From Algivirga pacifica (GTDB lineage Bacteria > Bacteroidota > Bacteroidia > Cytophagales > Flammeovirgaceae), in NCBI RefSeq assembly GCF_039543525.1, contig NZ_BAABJX010000036.1, forward strand, positions 1 to 64,000: 64,000 nucleotides of DNA. The letters are read 5' to 3'. Below, one piece after another: positions 50,969-60,213 of this stretch (position 1 is the stretch's first letter; each line of letters starts with the position of its first letter). The notes beneath the pieces are model-generated. The model did not search any database. It was not told the origin of the DNA and was given only the letters and a program-made list of their open reading frames with translations. A program made the translations under genes and the position numbers.

Positions 50969-51752
50969 TATGGTTTGGAGCAGCGGCCAAACTTCTTCTT
51001 ATTTTATTTTGTAACTGCATAGGCAAAGTATTCAATAAAACCGCTTTTTCTGGTTTACTGCGAGAGAAAAAGATCACCTGATCTTTCTGATACTTCTTCA
51101 ACTTATTCGTATACTTTTTATGCGTATACGACTTCCCATTATAAGCATAACGATAATATACATCATAAAACAGACGATTATTACGTTGCTTAACTGTTGG
51201 CTTACTGTCTTTGAGTAACGCTATTGATACTACTGCATCTTTTAGGATATATCGAATCTTATACAGCTTGTGAAAACTAGGAAACATCAATAGTACTCCT
51301 ATAATCAATGGCAACAGCCCCATCATGGATAAAAAATACCCTTCCTGCACTTTGTGAGTCCCTACAACTCTGCTGATGGCAGGGGCAGAAAGCAGGAACT
51401 CTGCTTTTACTTTCCCGGCAGGATCATCTAAATTATAGTGCTCAGAAAACGAGTATCCACGATAGGCTGTTCCATCCACATCAAATATGAAATTATATTG
51501 AAAGATCTCCTCCTGTTGACTATTAAAGCCCAAGGAAGTCTTGTGCTCAAGCGTCGCATCAACCAGACCTGTCTTTCCATATTCCAACCTTAGGCTTTCA
51601 TACCACTGGATACCTGGTCCTGAGGTAAAGGAAAAGGTGATTCCAAATATAAGAAGCACTAAAGAGGTAGAGGCTCCTTTTCGAATAAGCTGCAACTTCT
51701 CTTTTATGGAAAGATGTAAGCTCAGCGATTGGTATTCCGTTGCATGTGTCAT
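50961..51752 (-). CDS. Two-helix membrane protein, DUF3592-like paralog
   Basis: This is a 263-residue protein. One TM lies at about residues 27-46 (STSLVLLIFGITFSFTSG), an extracytoplasmic region follows (WYESLRLEYGKTGLVDATLEHKTSLGFN), a second TM lies at about 138-158 (LSMMGLLPLIIGVLLMFPSF), and a soluble domain ends in VIFFSRSKPEKAVLLNTLPMQLQNKI. The end motif matches the gene at 25258. Its last two serines and the stop codon are read from the invading repeat, so the natural C-terminus may have been altered. Confidence 0.7.
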   Translation of the reverse strand: MTHATEYQSLSLHLSIKEKLQLIRKGASTSLVLLIFGITFSFTSGPGIQWYESLRLEYGKTGLVDATLEHKTSLGFNSQQEEIFQYNFIFDVDGTAYRGYSFSEHYNLDDPAGKVKAEFLLSAPAISRVVGTHKVQEGYFLSMMGLLPLIIGVLLMFPSFHKLYKIRYILKDAVVSIALLKDSKPTVKQRNNRLFYDVYYRYAYNGKSYTHKKYTNKLKKYQKDQVIFFSRSKPEKAVLLNTLPMQLQNKIRRSLAAAPNHSS

Positions 51753-51800
51753 ATTGGTGTCTAGTTTTAGGAGTTAGCAGAATATGTGATGGTTTATCTC

Positions 51801-52030
51801 TTTGTTCATGATGTTTAATTGCAGTTGTTTCACAACTGCGTTCATATTGTTTAGTTGTTGAGGTTTTTAAGTGAGTTTCGCTCATTGAATTGTTTTCTGA
51901 AACTCCTTAAATAATTCACATATCATAATCCATTCCACTCACCGAAGGTGAAATTGGAGATACCATGTAATGGTTTGTTTAACAACTAAACATCATGAAC
52001 GAGCGAAGCTCAATTCAACAACATGAACAA
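51801..52030. repeat. GTTCATAATGTTTAGTTGAG-class element I
   Basis: Arms of GTTCATGATGTTTAATTG and its inverse near 52000-52028 enclose GCAGTTGTTTCACAACTGC, GTGAG-type and CACCGAAGGTG modules and CCAT-GTA-ATGG. The element fills most of the gap between two minus-strand genes (51753-52107). Confidence 0.7.
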
Positions 52031-52107
52031 ATCCAGTAGTGCACTTGCGGAAAAGAAAGAAGGCAAACCATGCCCCCTCTCTTCCACTTGTAATCAATAC
52101 TCAGACA

Positions 52108-52416
52108 CTATTGCACCTGTGTCATTTGATCTACACTAATACTGTAAGCATGAAAAGGATGTTTCTCATGTGCTTCATTATAGTCATCTATCAAAGTCAC
52201 CAAATCACTAGCTTGTTCCTCCGTCACTGCCAGCATATACATTTTAGATTCCGTTTGCATTCCTACTTGTCCAAACCACCGATAATCATCGCCTGCATTT
52301 GTATACACACCACTCACAGGGGATTCACTAAAGACTGTCGCTCCTGCAATTTGGATAATTCGGTGTAGTTCATTGTCTCGACCATCGTCCAGGGAATATA
52401 TAAAGACTAGTTTCAT
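52108..52416 (-). CDS. Small PII-like protein
   Basis: This is a 102-residue cytosolic protein. The layout MKLVFIYSLDDGRDNELHRIIQIAGATVF, then a loop (SGVYTNAGDDYRWFGQVG), MYMLAVTEEQASDLVTLIDDYNEAH and a last beta strand fits the ferredoxin-like PII-like fold of the PG0541-type transporter-associated proteins. The usual partner transporter is not adjacent. The assignment rests on secondary-structure pattern and is tentative. Confidence 0.55.
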   Translation of the reverse strand: MKLVFIYSLDDGRDNELHRIIQIAGATVFSESPVSGVYTNAGDDYRWFGQVGMQTESKMYMLAVTEEQASDLVTLIDDYNEAHEKHPFHAYSISVDQMTQVQ

Positions 52417-52612
52417 TGGAGTAAGTGTTTTAAGGTTCGTTGATTCGTTTCATGGGGCTGTATAGCAAAGGCCATCATTTTTATAATATGACCTATTCAG
52501 GTACGGCTCTTTTGTTTTCACTACAATAATACTAAAGCCCTATTCCACAAACTGTAATCAGGGTCACTAAAATCATAAGTGTATAATCAACATTTACAAG
52601 ATGGTTTTTTAT

Positions 52613-52620
52613 TATATTTG
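52613..52620 (+). promoter_or_regulatory. Candidate -7 box for the PUL regulator gene
   Basis: The sequence TATATTTG followed by TAGG matches TAnnTTTG. It lies 134 bp upstream of the ATG. The rest of the 52417-52753 gap has no gene. Confidence 0.4.
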
Positions 52621-52753
52621 TAGGTTTTCAACTTTGGATAACATTTCCTTTTGGTAAAAGAAAACATCCTCGTATAATTATATATTTTACTGATTTATGA
52701 CAATCAGATATTTTATCAACTAGCAAGCAACATAAACAGAATAAACTACGGCT

Positions 52754-54331
52754 ATGAATAGCAACACACTTCTTGGACTCATTCTTATTTTTTTTCAAAT
52801 CAATACTTCTTTTGCCTTAGAAAATCAAAGTATCCATCATGAACCTGACCTTCTCAACCAAAGGGCACAGAAATTACAGGAAAGTTATCCGGATAGCTGT
52901 ATCTATCTGGCACAGCTTGCCCTTACGGAATGGGCTGAAAAAAATGTTAATGGAAAAGCTACATCCTACTGGAACATGGCACAGGGATACCTTTATAAAC
53001 ATGAGTATCATTCAGCACTGATCTATAGTCTAAAAGGATTAGAATTATTTGAAGAAAATGACAGCAGTGCGATCTATCAGGAACTACTGACTACCTTGGG
53101 ATGGACCTACTATGATATGGGCAATGCTTCCCGTGCTTACCCTTATCATCAAAAGGCCCTAAAAATTGCTCGCTTAAGAAAAGACCACTACAGTGAAGTT
53201 CGGTATATCAATGCGCTTGGACTAGATGCCATGAGTGAGAACCACTTGGAGAAAGCGTTGGACTATTTTATGGAAGCCAAACAGGTACATCAGCAATACA
53301 ATAATGCCTATCCCGGCCTCGAAGCCACACTTGCCGTCAATACAGGTGTAGTCTATACCAAAATGAAACAATGGCAAAAGGCAAAAGAAGAGTTACTGAA
53401 TGCGCTTGCCTATGATAAGCCCAGCGTTTCTCTCTCCATTGAATCCCTGACCAACCTCTGCAAAGTTGAGATGGGACAAAAAAATTATAAGGCAGCCAGC
53501 ACGTATCTCAATAAAGCAGCACAATATGTTCCTGAAACATCCTACAGCTTTGTACTCCTGGAATATTACCATACGCTACAAGAGCTAAAGCAAATCACCG
53601 GAGATACTGTACAGGCTTATGAAGCACTCATTGCCTATCAGCAACTCTATAAGAAGGTACATAACCGTACGACCCAATCCGTTATGAACTACCTGCTTAG
53701 CCTACAGGAAACACAACTTCACGACAAGCAACTGATTATTGAAAAAAATCAGACACTTCAATATCAAGGTTGGATTATCGGTGGTATATCTATCCTCATC
53801 TCTATACTACTGATACTCCTTGTTATCTATAGATACAAAACCAACAATGAGAAAAAGAAGCTTAAGCAACAACTGCTGGAGGCACAGCTTCAACAAACGC
53901 TTACTGAAAAGGAAAACCTCTCTTATGAATTGTCTTTCAAAAGCAAAAAACTAGAAGAACTGGCCTTGAGTATCTCTGAACGAAATGAGATTGTGCAAGC
54001 CATGAGAGCCCAAGTCAAAGCCTCCCCCTCCAAAGAAATTCAGGAAGGCTGGCGATTACTGATTTCTCTTATTGAACGTGCTGAAGAAACAGGGGTATAC
54101 TCCCAAGAGGTTATCAATGATTTTATGAGCAGACTGCACCGACAATTCCCTCACCTAACCGAAAAAGATACTTCCTTAATCGTGGATATCCGAAATAATC
54201 TTACCTCTAAAGAAATTGCGCTGAAGCACCATATTGAAGTACGCTCCGTAGAAATGGGTCGTTATCGTTTACGAAAAAAACTGAACCTAGAAAAAGGTGA
54301 ATCCTTGAAAGAATTTATTATGGGAGTGTGA
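52754..54331 (+). CDS. TPR-containing membrane regulator with C-terminal LuxR-like HTH
   Basis: This is a 525-residue protein. The signal peptide (LLGLILIFFQINTSFA) is followed by TPR repeats at about 60-300 (YWNMAQGYLYKHEYHSALIYSLKGLELF, TTLGWTYYDMGNASRAYPYHQKALKIARL). A TM follows at about 338-358 (GWIIGGISILISILLILLVIY), then a coiled coil and a helix-turn-helix at the end (LIVDIRNNLTSKEIALKHHIEVRSVEMGRYRLRKKL). This periplasmic-sensor/cytosolic-HTH layout is common in Bacteroidota near PULs. It probably controls the downstream glycoside hydrolase and SusCD genes. Confidence 0.88.
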   Translation: MNSNTLLGLILIFFQINTSFALENQSIHHEPDLLNQRAQKLQESYPDSCIYLAQLALTEWAEKNVNGKATSYWNMAQGYLYKHEYHSALIYSLKGLELFEENDSSAIYQELLTTLGWTYYDMGNASRAYPYHQKALKIARLRKDHYSEVRYINALGLDAMSENHLEKALDYFMEAKQVHQQYNNAYPGLEATLAVNTGVVYTKMKQWQKAKEELLNALAYDKPSVSLSIESLTNLCKVEMGQKNYKAASTYLNKAAQYVPETSYSFVLLEYYHTLQELKQITGDTVQAYEALIAYQQLYKKVHNRTTQSVMNYLLSLQETQLHDKQLIIEKNQTLQYQGWIIGGISILISILLILLVIYRYKTNNEKKKLKQQLLEAQLQQTLTEKENLSYELSFKSKKLEELALSISERNEIVQAMRAQVKASPSKEIQEGWRLLISLIERAEETGVYSQEVINDFMSRLHRQFPHLTEKDTSLIVDIRNNLTSKEIALKHHIEVRSVEMGRYRLRKKLNLEKGESLKEFIMGV

Positions 54332-54629
54332 GTTTTTAAATTTTCAATTATTAATGGTCAATTTTCAATGATTAATCATTAATTACTCCTCATTAAAAAT
54401 TACAAAAACTGTTGAGGTATACCCCTACAGCATAAAACTTCTCCAAGAATATCACAACTTAAAATATTAATCACAATTAATTGAAAATCAATAATATAAC
54501 ATTCACATAAAGAATACCACACTCCTTGTATAGATCGTGTATAGGTGTAAAAGTTTTGATTGAATAATCTTCCTCATTTATTTGTCTTTCGAGAGCCAAT
54601 CAGACAACACAATACTACGTTCATACTTT
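54332..54629. other. AT-rich spacer upstream of the GH63 gene
   Basis: TTTTCAATTATTAATGGTCA-type AT words occur at 54340-54400, related to those near 24.6 and 25.2 kb. No hairpin or gene is clear in the rest. Confidence 0.5.
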
Positions 54630-56657
54630 ATGAGAACTGTTCAATTTTCAGGTATTTTACTCGCTTTATCAGCATGCTTGTTTTCTTGTCAGAAACATAG
54701 CCTTTCTGACTATAATTATCACCGCAAGCACTTTAAGAATATACTGGACCTAAAAGGTATACCAGTCACTCCTCAGGATGAGCATCTGTCCTCTTTTTCT
54801 GACTTGGGAAGCTGGCATTCTTTTGGGCTACCTAAAGACAGTGACAAGGCTGCTTTTGGAGGATTTACAGGACCGTTTGTCATGAGACAACAGGAAAGTG
54901 AATGGATTAGTCCCGAGCTTTTAAAACTTACACTTCACGATCCTGTATCAGGAAAAGCCATTGCCCTTTCAGAAGGAAAACTGATAAAAAATGATTTCTA
55001 CCCCGGAATACTGCAGCAGGAAATCAAGGTAGAAGACTTGAAGATCTCTTTATCACTCTTCTTTATTGATGAGCGCACTGCTTTCCTAAAAGCAAAAATT
55101 CATAATCAAGGAGAAAAAAGAGAGCTACAAACAAGCTGGAAAGGGAAAATCTTTTCACAAGACGATCGAGCGATAAGGTATAAATCCAAAGGGTTATATA
55201 TCCCTATTGCCAAGGAGGAAGCCGTTGAAGTCTTCTTTCAGGAAAAGGGAAAGCTAATTACTTCCGACTCCCTTGCTTACCACTATCAGCATACTCCTTT
55301 TACCTTATTCAGAAACGGTTTTTGGGAAGAGTCTCTCCTTGTACGCTTTACCTTATCCAAAGAAGAAAGAAAACGTTCTCCACTCCAAACTGCAACCATC
55401 TTAAAGCAAGGGGATACGTTTGAGATACAAAATGAAGAACGCTGGGATAAGTATTTCAAAACACTCTTTAAAACGCATAGAAAAAAGGCATTACTTTCTG
55501 CCCAACTACACAGAACAGTTGCTGCTAAATCATTGGTTACGCTTATCCATAACTGGAGAAGTGCTGCAGGAGGCTTTCAGCATCAAGGGATTGTGCCTTC
55601 CTATGCTGCCAAGTACTTTCAGGGACTTTGGGCATGGGACTCCTGGAAACATGCCGTAGCCATTGCACCATTTGAACCAGAACTGGCAAAGGACCAGATC
55701 CGTGCTATGTATGACTACCAAAACGAAGAGGGAATGATTGCCGATTGCTTCTTCCGTGATCCCGAACTGGAGAGTGTCAACTGGAGAAATACCAAAGCCC
55801 CCCTTTCTGGATGGGCCATCTACGAAGTCTTTACTGAAACAGGAGACAGCAGTTTTGTGAGAGAACTTTACCCTCAACTCAAAAAGTACCATTACTGGTG
55901 GTATACCTATCGGGACCATGACCAAAATGGTATCTGCGAATATGGTTCTACCGATGGTACCCGAATTGCAGCTGCTTGGGAAAGTGGCATGGACAATGCC
56001 GTTCGATTTGACAGCGCTGTTATTCTGAATAATCAAACCAAAGGTGCTTACTCTATCAACCAGGAATCTATTGACCTCAATGCTTACCTCTATCAAGAGA
56101 AAGTATACCTTACAAAGTTGGCCGATATCCTGGGTATAACAGAAGATGGCAGACGCTATCAAAAAGAAGCGAAAGAGCTAAAAGAAGTACTGAAAACTTC
56201 TTTTTACCACGCAAAAGATGGATACTTCTATGATCGAAGGTTAAAAACGAAAAAACCAATCCGAATTCAGGGACCAGAAGGATGGGCTCCCCTATATAAC
56301 CAGATTGCCGATAAAGGACAGGCAGAAGGAGTGGTAAAGGTAATGATGGATAGCAGTAAGTTCAATACACCAATACCTTTCCCAACCCTAAGTGCTGCTC
56401 ACCCTCTCTTTAATCCTCAAAAAGGATACTGGAGAGGTCCGGTGTGGCTAGATCAGGCATACTTTGCACTCAAAGGAATGCAGTATTATGGATATAAAGA
56501 TGAAGCCATTGATATGGCTGAGAAACTGATTGAGGCTGCAGATGGCCTCACTTCCAACAAACCAATACGGGAAAACTACCACCCAATCAGTAAGCAAGGA
56601 TTAAATGCTAAACATTTTAGCTGGAGCGCAGCGCATCTGCTGATGCTTTTCAAGTAA
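54630..56657 (+). CDS. GH63-like glycoside hydrolase lipoprotein
   Basis: This is a lipoprotein of about 675 residues: the signal peptide ends in LSACLFSC, so it should be anchored in a membrane with the enzyme exported. The (alpha/alpha)6 barrel shows GLWAWDSWKHA (Asp about 337, likely general acid), ESGMDNAVRFD, GPEGWAPLYNQ, YWRGPVWLDQAYF and IRENYHPISKQG (Glu about 648, likely base). This order matches GH63/YgjK-type alpha-glycosidases and mannosylglycerate hydrolase relatives. I start at the ATG at 54630; the upstream TTG is unlikely. It is the first enzyme of the PUL. Confidence 0.85.
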   Translation: MRTVQFSGILLALSACLFSCQKHSLSDYNYHRKHFKNILDLKGIPVTPQDEHLSSFSDLGSWHSFGLPKDSDKAAFGGFTGPFVMRQQESEWISPELLKLTLHDPVSGKAIALSEGKLIKNDFYPGILQQEIKVEDLKISLSLFFIDERTAFLKAKIHNQGEKRELQTSWKGKIFSQDDRAIRYKSKGLYIPIAKEEAVEVFFQEKGKLITSDSLAYHYQHTPFTLFRNGFWEESLLVRFTLSKEERKRSPLQTATILKQGDTFEIQNEERWDKYFKTLFKTHRKKALLSAQLHRTVAAKSLVTLIHNWRSAAGGFQHQGIVPSYAAKYFQGLWAWDSWKHAVAIAPFEPELAKDQIRAMYDYQNEEGMIADCFFRDPELESVNWRNTKAPLSGWAIYEVFTETGDSSFVRELYPQLKKYHYWWYTYRDHDQNGICEYGSTDGTRIAAAWESGMDNAVRFDSAVILNNQTKGAYSINQESIDLNAYLYQEKVYLTKLADILGITEDGRRYQKEAKELKEVLKTSFYHAKDGYFYDRRLKTKKPIRIQGPEGWAPLYNQIADKGQAEGVVKVMMDSSKFNTPIPFPTLSAAHPLFNPQKGYWRGPVWLDQAYFALKGMQYYGYKDEAIDMAEKLIEAADGLTSNKPIRENYHPISKQGLNAKHFSWSAAHLLMLFK

Positions 56658-56665
56658 CCTCTGCT

Positions 56666-56910
56666 GTTGAGGCCGCTTACGCGGCTGGTTGAGTAGAGCT
56701 TCGCTCTGTTGAGATTCACCTTCGGTGAGTTGAGCTTTGTTGATTTGTTGATTGAATAAACGATACGTCATGCCATGGTCTATTCAATGAGCGAAGCTCT
56801 AGTATCTCAACACTAAAAAACTCAACTCACCGAAGGTGAATCTCAACAGCATGAAGTGCTACTCAACCAGCGGCGTAACCGACGCCATGTAATGGACTCA
56901 ACAATTCAAC
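56666..56910. repeat. GTTGAG composite hairpin element E
   Basis: The element starts 9 bp after the GH63 stop. Modules include GCCGC-TTAC-GCGGC, GAGC-TTC-GCTC, TCACC-TTC-GGTGA (and its inverse copy near 56825), the degenerate GCGGC hairpin and CCAT-GTA-ATGG at the end. It is inside the PUL, between two genes that are probably co-regulated. Confidence 0.8.
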
Positions 56911-56928
56911 AACCATATAGCTTGGTCA

Positions 56929-56949
56929 GGTTGCCTTCCAAAGGCAACC
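56929..56949. repeat. Palindrome GGTTGCCTT-CCA-AAGGCAACC
   Basis: A 9-bp stem with a 3-nt loop lies 29 bp upstream of the GH2 ATG. It might hinder or tune translation, or be the end of a composite repeat. Confidence 0.6.
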
Positions 56950-56978
56950 CTGGCTAACTATTGCCTAAACTTAAACAC

Positions 56979-59900
56979 ATGAAGCAAACCATTCCCTACA
57001 CACTAACCTTGGGTTTACTCTTGCTGGGGTACACGCTCTGGGGGCAAATCCCTACATCTGATTGGGAGAATCCCCAAGTCTTTAACATCAATATGGAAAG
57101 TCCCAGAGCGACTTTCTATACCTTTCAGCAAAAGGAAAAAGCATTTCTAAAAGATTGGCAAGATTCTGAAAACTACCTTTCCCTTAATGGAAAATGGAAA
57201 TTTCATTGGGCGGTAACCCCTGCCAAACGACCAATCACTTTTTATCAGGAGGACTTTGACGTTAGCCGCTGGAAAGAAATTGAGGTTCCTTCCAACATTG
57301 AGTTACAGGGATATAGCGCTCCCATTTATACGGATGTTCCTTATCCTTTTGACCCCAATCCTCCTTATGTACCAGACGACCACAACCCTGTAGGGTCTTA
57401 CAAACGTACATTTACCCTACCAGCAGGATGGAATAACGATCAGGTGTTTATCCATTTTGGAGCAGTAAATTCTGCGATGTACCTATGGATTAATGGCAAA
57501 AAAGTAGGCTACGGACAAGGCAGCAAAACGCCAATGGTCTTCAATATAACAAAGTACATTAAGGAAGGTGAAAATACTCTTTCGGCAGAAGTATACCGTT
57601 TTAGTGACGGCTCTTACTTAGAAGATCAGGACATGTGGAAAATGAGTGGTATTGAAAGGGATGTCTATCTCTATCGTCGTCCGCATACGCATATTCAGGA
57701 TTTCTTTGTAAAGGCAGGCCTGGATGAAAGTTATGAAAATGGAGACTTCTCGTTGGATATTGAGCTGAAGCAATTCCTTCAAGACAGATCCAACTATCAG
57801 GTAGAAGTAGAAATCATGGACAAAGACACACATGCCGTCTTATTCCAGAAAAGAAAAACTACTCGTCTAAAAAATGGAACAGCAACGCTATCCTTTTATA
57901 AAACACTGAAAAATATACGTCCGTGGAGCGCAGAAACACCTCAACTGTATGACATGCGCCTCTCGTTATATAATACCAATGGTGAACTACTGGAATCCAC
58001 CGTAAGAGCGATTGGTTTTCGTAAAGTTGAGATCAAAAACCGACAGTTATTAGTGAATGGCAAAGCTGTCACTATCAGGGGTGTCAACCGCCATGAGCAC
58101 TCAGCCTATAACGGTAATATTATTACAGAAGAAGAAATGCGTAAAGATATTAAGCTAATGCAACAGCTTAATATCAATGCGGTAAGAAGTAGCCATTATC
58201 CCAACCATGCCAAATGGTATGAGCTCTGTGACCAGTACGGAATGTATATCGTAGATGAAGCTAATATTGAGTCGCACGGGATGGGTTACGGGGAAAAATC
58301 ATTAGCCAAAGATACCACCTGGATGGCTGCTCACCTGAACCGTACCCAACGTATGTTGGAAAGAAGTAAAAACCATCCGTCTATCATTGTCTGGTCTCTG
58401 GGGAATGAAGCTGGGGATGGCGTCAACTTTGAAGCAACCTCTGCCTGGATCAAGGAAAGAGACCCTTCCCGTCCGGTACAGTATGAGCAAGCCCGCTCCA
58501 AAGCACATACGGATATCACAGCACCCATGTATGCGACCATCGACTGGATGAAAGAATATATACAGGGAGACTATCAAAAGCCTTATATTCTTTGTGAGTA
58601 TGCCCACGCCATGGGCAATAGCATTGGCAACCTGCAAGACTACTGGGACCTGATTGACAGTGAACCAAGTCTACAGGGTGGATTTATTTGGGACTGGGCA
58701 GACCAAACCTTTGTACAAACCAACTACAAAGGGGAGCAATACTATGCCTATGGAGGAGATATGGGCTATATCGGTATCTCCAATGACTCTTCTTTCTGTG
58801 CTAATGGACTAGTGACCAGCGATCGACAATATAATCCTCATGCCTGGGAAGTAAAAAAAGTCTACCAACCGATCCGAATCTTATCAGATAATCCTGCTCA
58901 AGGGGAATTCAAGCTCTGGAACCGCTTTAACTTCAATACAACCGATGCCTATACGCTCACTTACCGCATCGATCGTAATGGAGTACCTTTCAACAATGAA
59001 GTGATCCCTATGCCCTCTGTTGCAGCACAGGATACAGTATCCTTCCAAGTGCAACTCCCAGAATTACCAAAAGAAAATGGCATAGAGTATACCATCACTT
59101 TTTTTATAAAAACCAAAAAAAATACAGGAATGCTACCCAAGGGATTTGAAATTGGCTGGGACCAATTTATACTTCAGCAATCCCCTAAACGTATAGCGAC
59201 TATTCCTTCCGGCACTTTGAACGTGCAGGAACAATCTACTACCATCACTATAAAAGGTTCTAATTTCCTAGTTCAATTCAACAGAGAGACGGGGGCTTTA
59301 TCTTCATGGAATACCAAAGGAGAAGAGCTGTTACACGCTCCCCTTCGCCCCGACTTTTGGAGAGCGCCTACAGAAAATGACTTAGCCTGGGGCATGAAAG
59401 AAAAGCTCCACGTATGGAAAGACGCAGGAAAGTATACCAAAGTACAATCTATTAAAACCTTAGAACAGGAGGGCTATGTCACTGTCCATGTAAAACAGGC
59501 TTTAGCAGTAGTAGACAGCAGTTATGTCAATAGTGCCTATCACATTTATGCCAATGGAGAGATCGAAGTCGAAACGCACTTCCATTTGAATGACTCCCTT
59601 CCAACGGTTCCTCGCATAGGCATGTATATGGAGCTAAGAAGTGATTTACAGCAAATGGAGTGGTACGGAAGAGGGCCACTGGAAAGTTATGCCGATCGAA
59701 AGAGTGGTATGGCACTGGGGCGCTATCAGTCTACGGTTTGGGAACAGTACTATCCTTATGTACGCCCACAGGAAAATGGTCAAAAAATGGATGTTCGATG
59801 GATCAGCTTCTTGAATAAACAACAAACCGGCATCCTGATTTCAGGTGCACAACCACTACAAATCACTGCCCAGCAATTTTCACCTGAACAACTAGAACAC

Positions 59901-60146
59901 CAAGGCGTACATACGATGTCGCATGGAGCAGAAGTCTATCCGGAGAACCTGATCAGTTTACATATCGACCTGAAACAAATGGGAGTCGGTGGTGATACCA
60001 CTTGGGGATGGAGAGCGCAAGCACATCCAGAATACCGTATCACTCCGGGACACTATTACTACCGTTTCCGTATGACTCCTGTCTCTGGAAATTATCAACC
60101 TAACCAACAAAGTACCTATCAATACAACCTACAATCTGAAAAATAA
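56979..60146 (+). CDS. lacZ: Beta-galactosidase, GH2 family
   Basis: This is an exported protein of about 1055 residues. A signal peptide (YTLTLGLLLLGYTLWGQ) is followed by the GH2 sugar-binding, immunoglobulin-like and TIM-barrel domains. The acid/base Glu lies in VWSLGNEAGDG (about 476) and the nucleophile Glu in YILCEYAHAMGNS (about 540). GVNRHEHSAYNG is the typical active-site entry. C-terminal LacZ-type domains include MEWYGRGPLESYADRKSG. It should remove terminal beta-galactose from oligosaccharides. It uses the ATG at 56979. It is followed by a hairpin before susC. Confidence 0.95.
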   Translation: MKQTIPYTLTLGLLLLGYTLWGQIPTSDWENPQVFNINMESPRATFYTFQQKEKAFLKDWQDSENYLSLNGKWKFHWAVTPAKRPITFYQEDFDVSRWKEIEVPSNIELQGYSAPIYTDVPYPFDPNPPYVPDDHNPVGSYKRTFTLPAGWNNDQVFIHFGAVNSAMYLWINGKKVGYGQGSKTPMVFNITKYIKEGENTLSAEVYRFSDGSYLEDQDMWKMSGIERDVYLYRRPHTHIQDFFVKAGLDESYENGDFSLDIELKQFLQDRSNYQVEVEIMDKDTHAVLFQKRKTTRLKNGTATLSFYKTLKNIRPWSAETPQLYDMRLSLYNTNGELLESTVRAIGFRKVEIKNRQLLVNGKAVTIRGVNRHEHSAYNGNIITEEEMRKDIKLMQQLNINAVRSSHYPNHAKWYELCDQYGMYIVDEANIESHGMGYGEKSLAKDTTWMAAHLNRTQRMLERSKNHPSIIVWSLGNEAGDGVNFEATSAWIKERDPSRPVQYEQARSKAHTDITAPMYATIDWMKEYIQGDYQKPYILCEYAHAMGNSIGNLQDYWDLIDSEPSLQGGFIWDWADQTFVQTNYKGEQYYAYGGDMGYIGISNDSSFCANGLVTSDRQYNPHAWEVKKVYQPIRILSDNPAQGEFKLWNRFNFNTTDAYTLTYRIDRNGVPFNNEVIPMPSVAAQDTVSFQVQLPELPKENGIEYTITFFIKTKKNTGMLPKGFEIGWDQFILQQSPKRIATIPSGTLNVQEQSTTITIKGSNFLVQFNRETGALSSWNTKGEELLHAPLRPDFWRAPTENDLAWGMKEKLHVWKDAGKYTKVQSIKTLEQEGYVTVHVKQALAVVDSSYVNSAYHIYANGEIEVETHFHLNDSLPTVPRIGMYMELRSDLQQMEWYGRGPLESYADRKSGMALGRYQSTVWEQYYPYVRPQENGQKMDVRWISFLNKQQTGILISGAQPLQITAQQFSPEQLEHQGVHTMSHGAEVYPENLISLHIDLKQMGVGGDTTWGWRAQAHPEYRITPGHYYYRFRMTPVSGNYQPNQQSTYQYNLQSEK

Positions 60147-60159
60147 CAAACAATCACAC

Positions 60160-60191
60160 GGGGAGAGCGAACCGATTCGCCCCCCTTTTTT
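60160..60191 (+). terminator. Intrinsic terminator or attenuator between GH2 and susC
   Basis: GGGG and GCGAA pair with TTCGC and CCCC, with a small AGA bulge, followed by TTTTTT. It lies 13 bp past the GH2 stop and 22 bp before the susC ATG, so it may reduce or end read-through into susC. Confidence 0.7.
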
Positions 60192-60213
60192 AACATGCTT
60201 AAATAAACAATAC

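Noticed and set aside
55530..56162. 210-codon minus-strand frame inside the GH63-like gene
   Set aside because: It is antisense to a gene with clear catalytic motifs; the translated product has no recognisable features.
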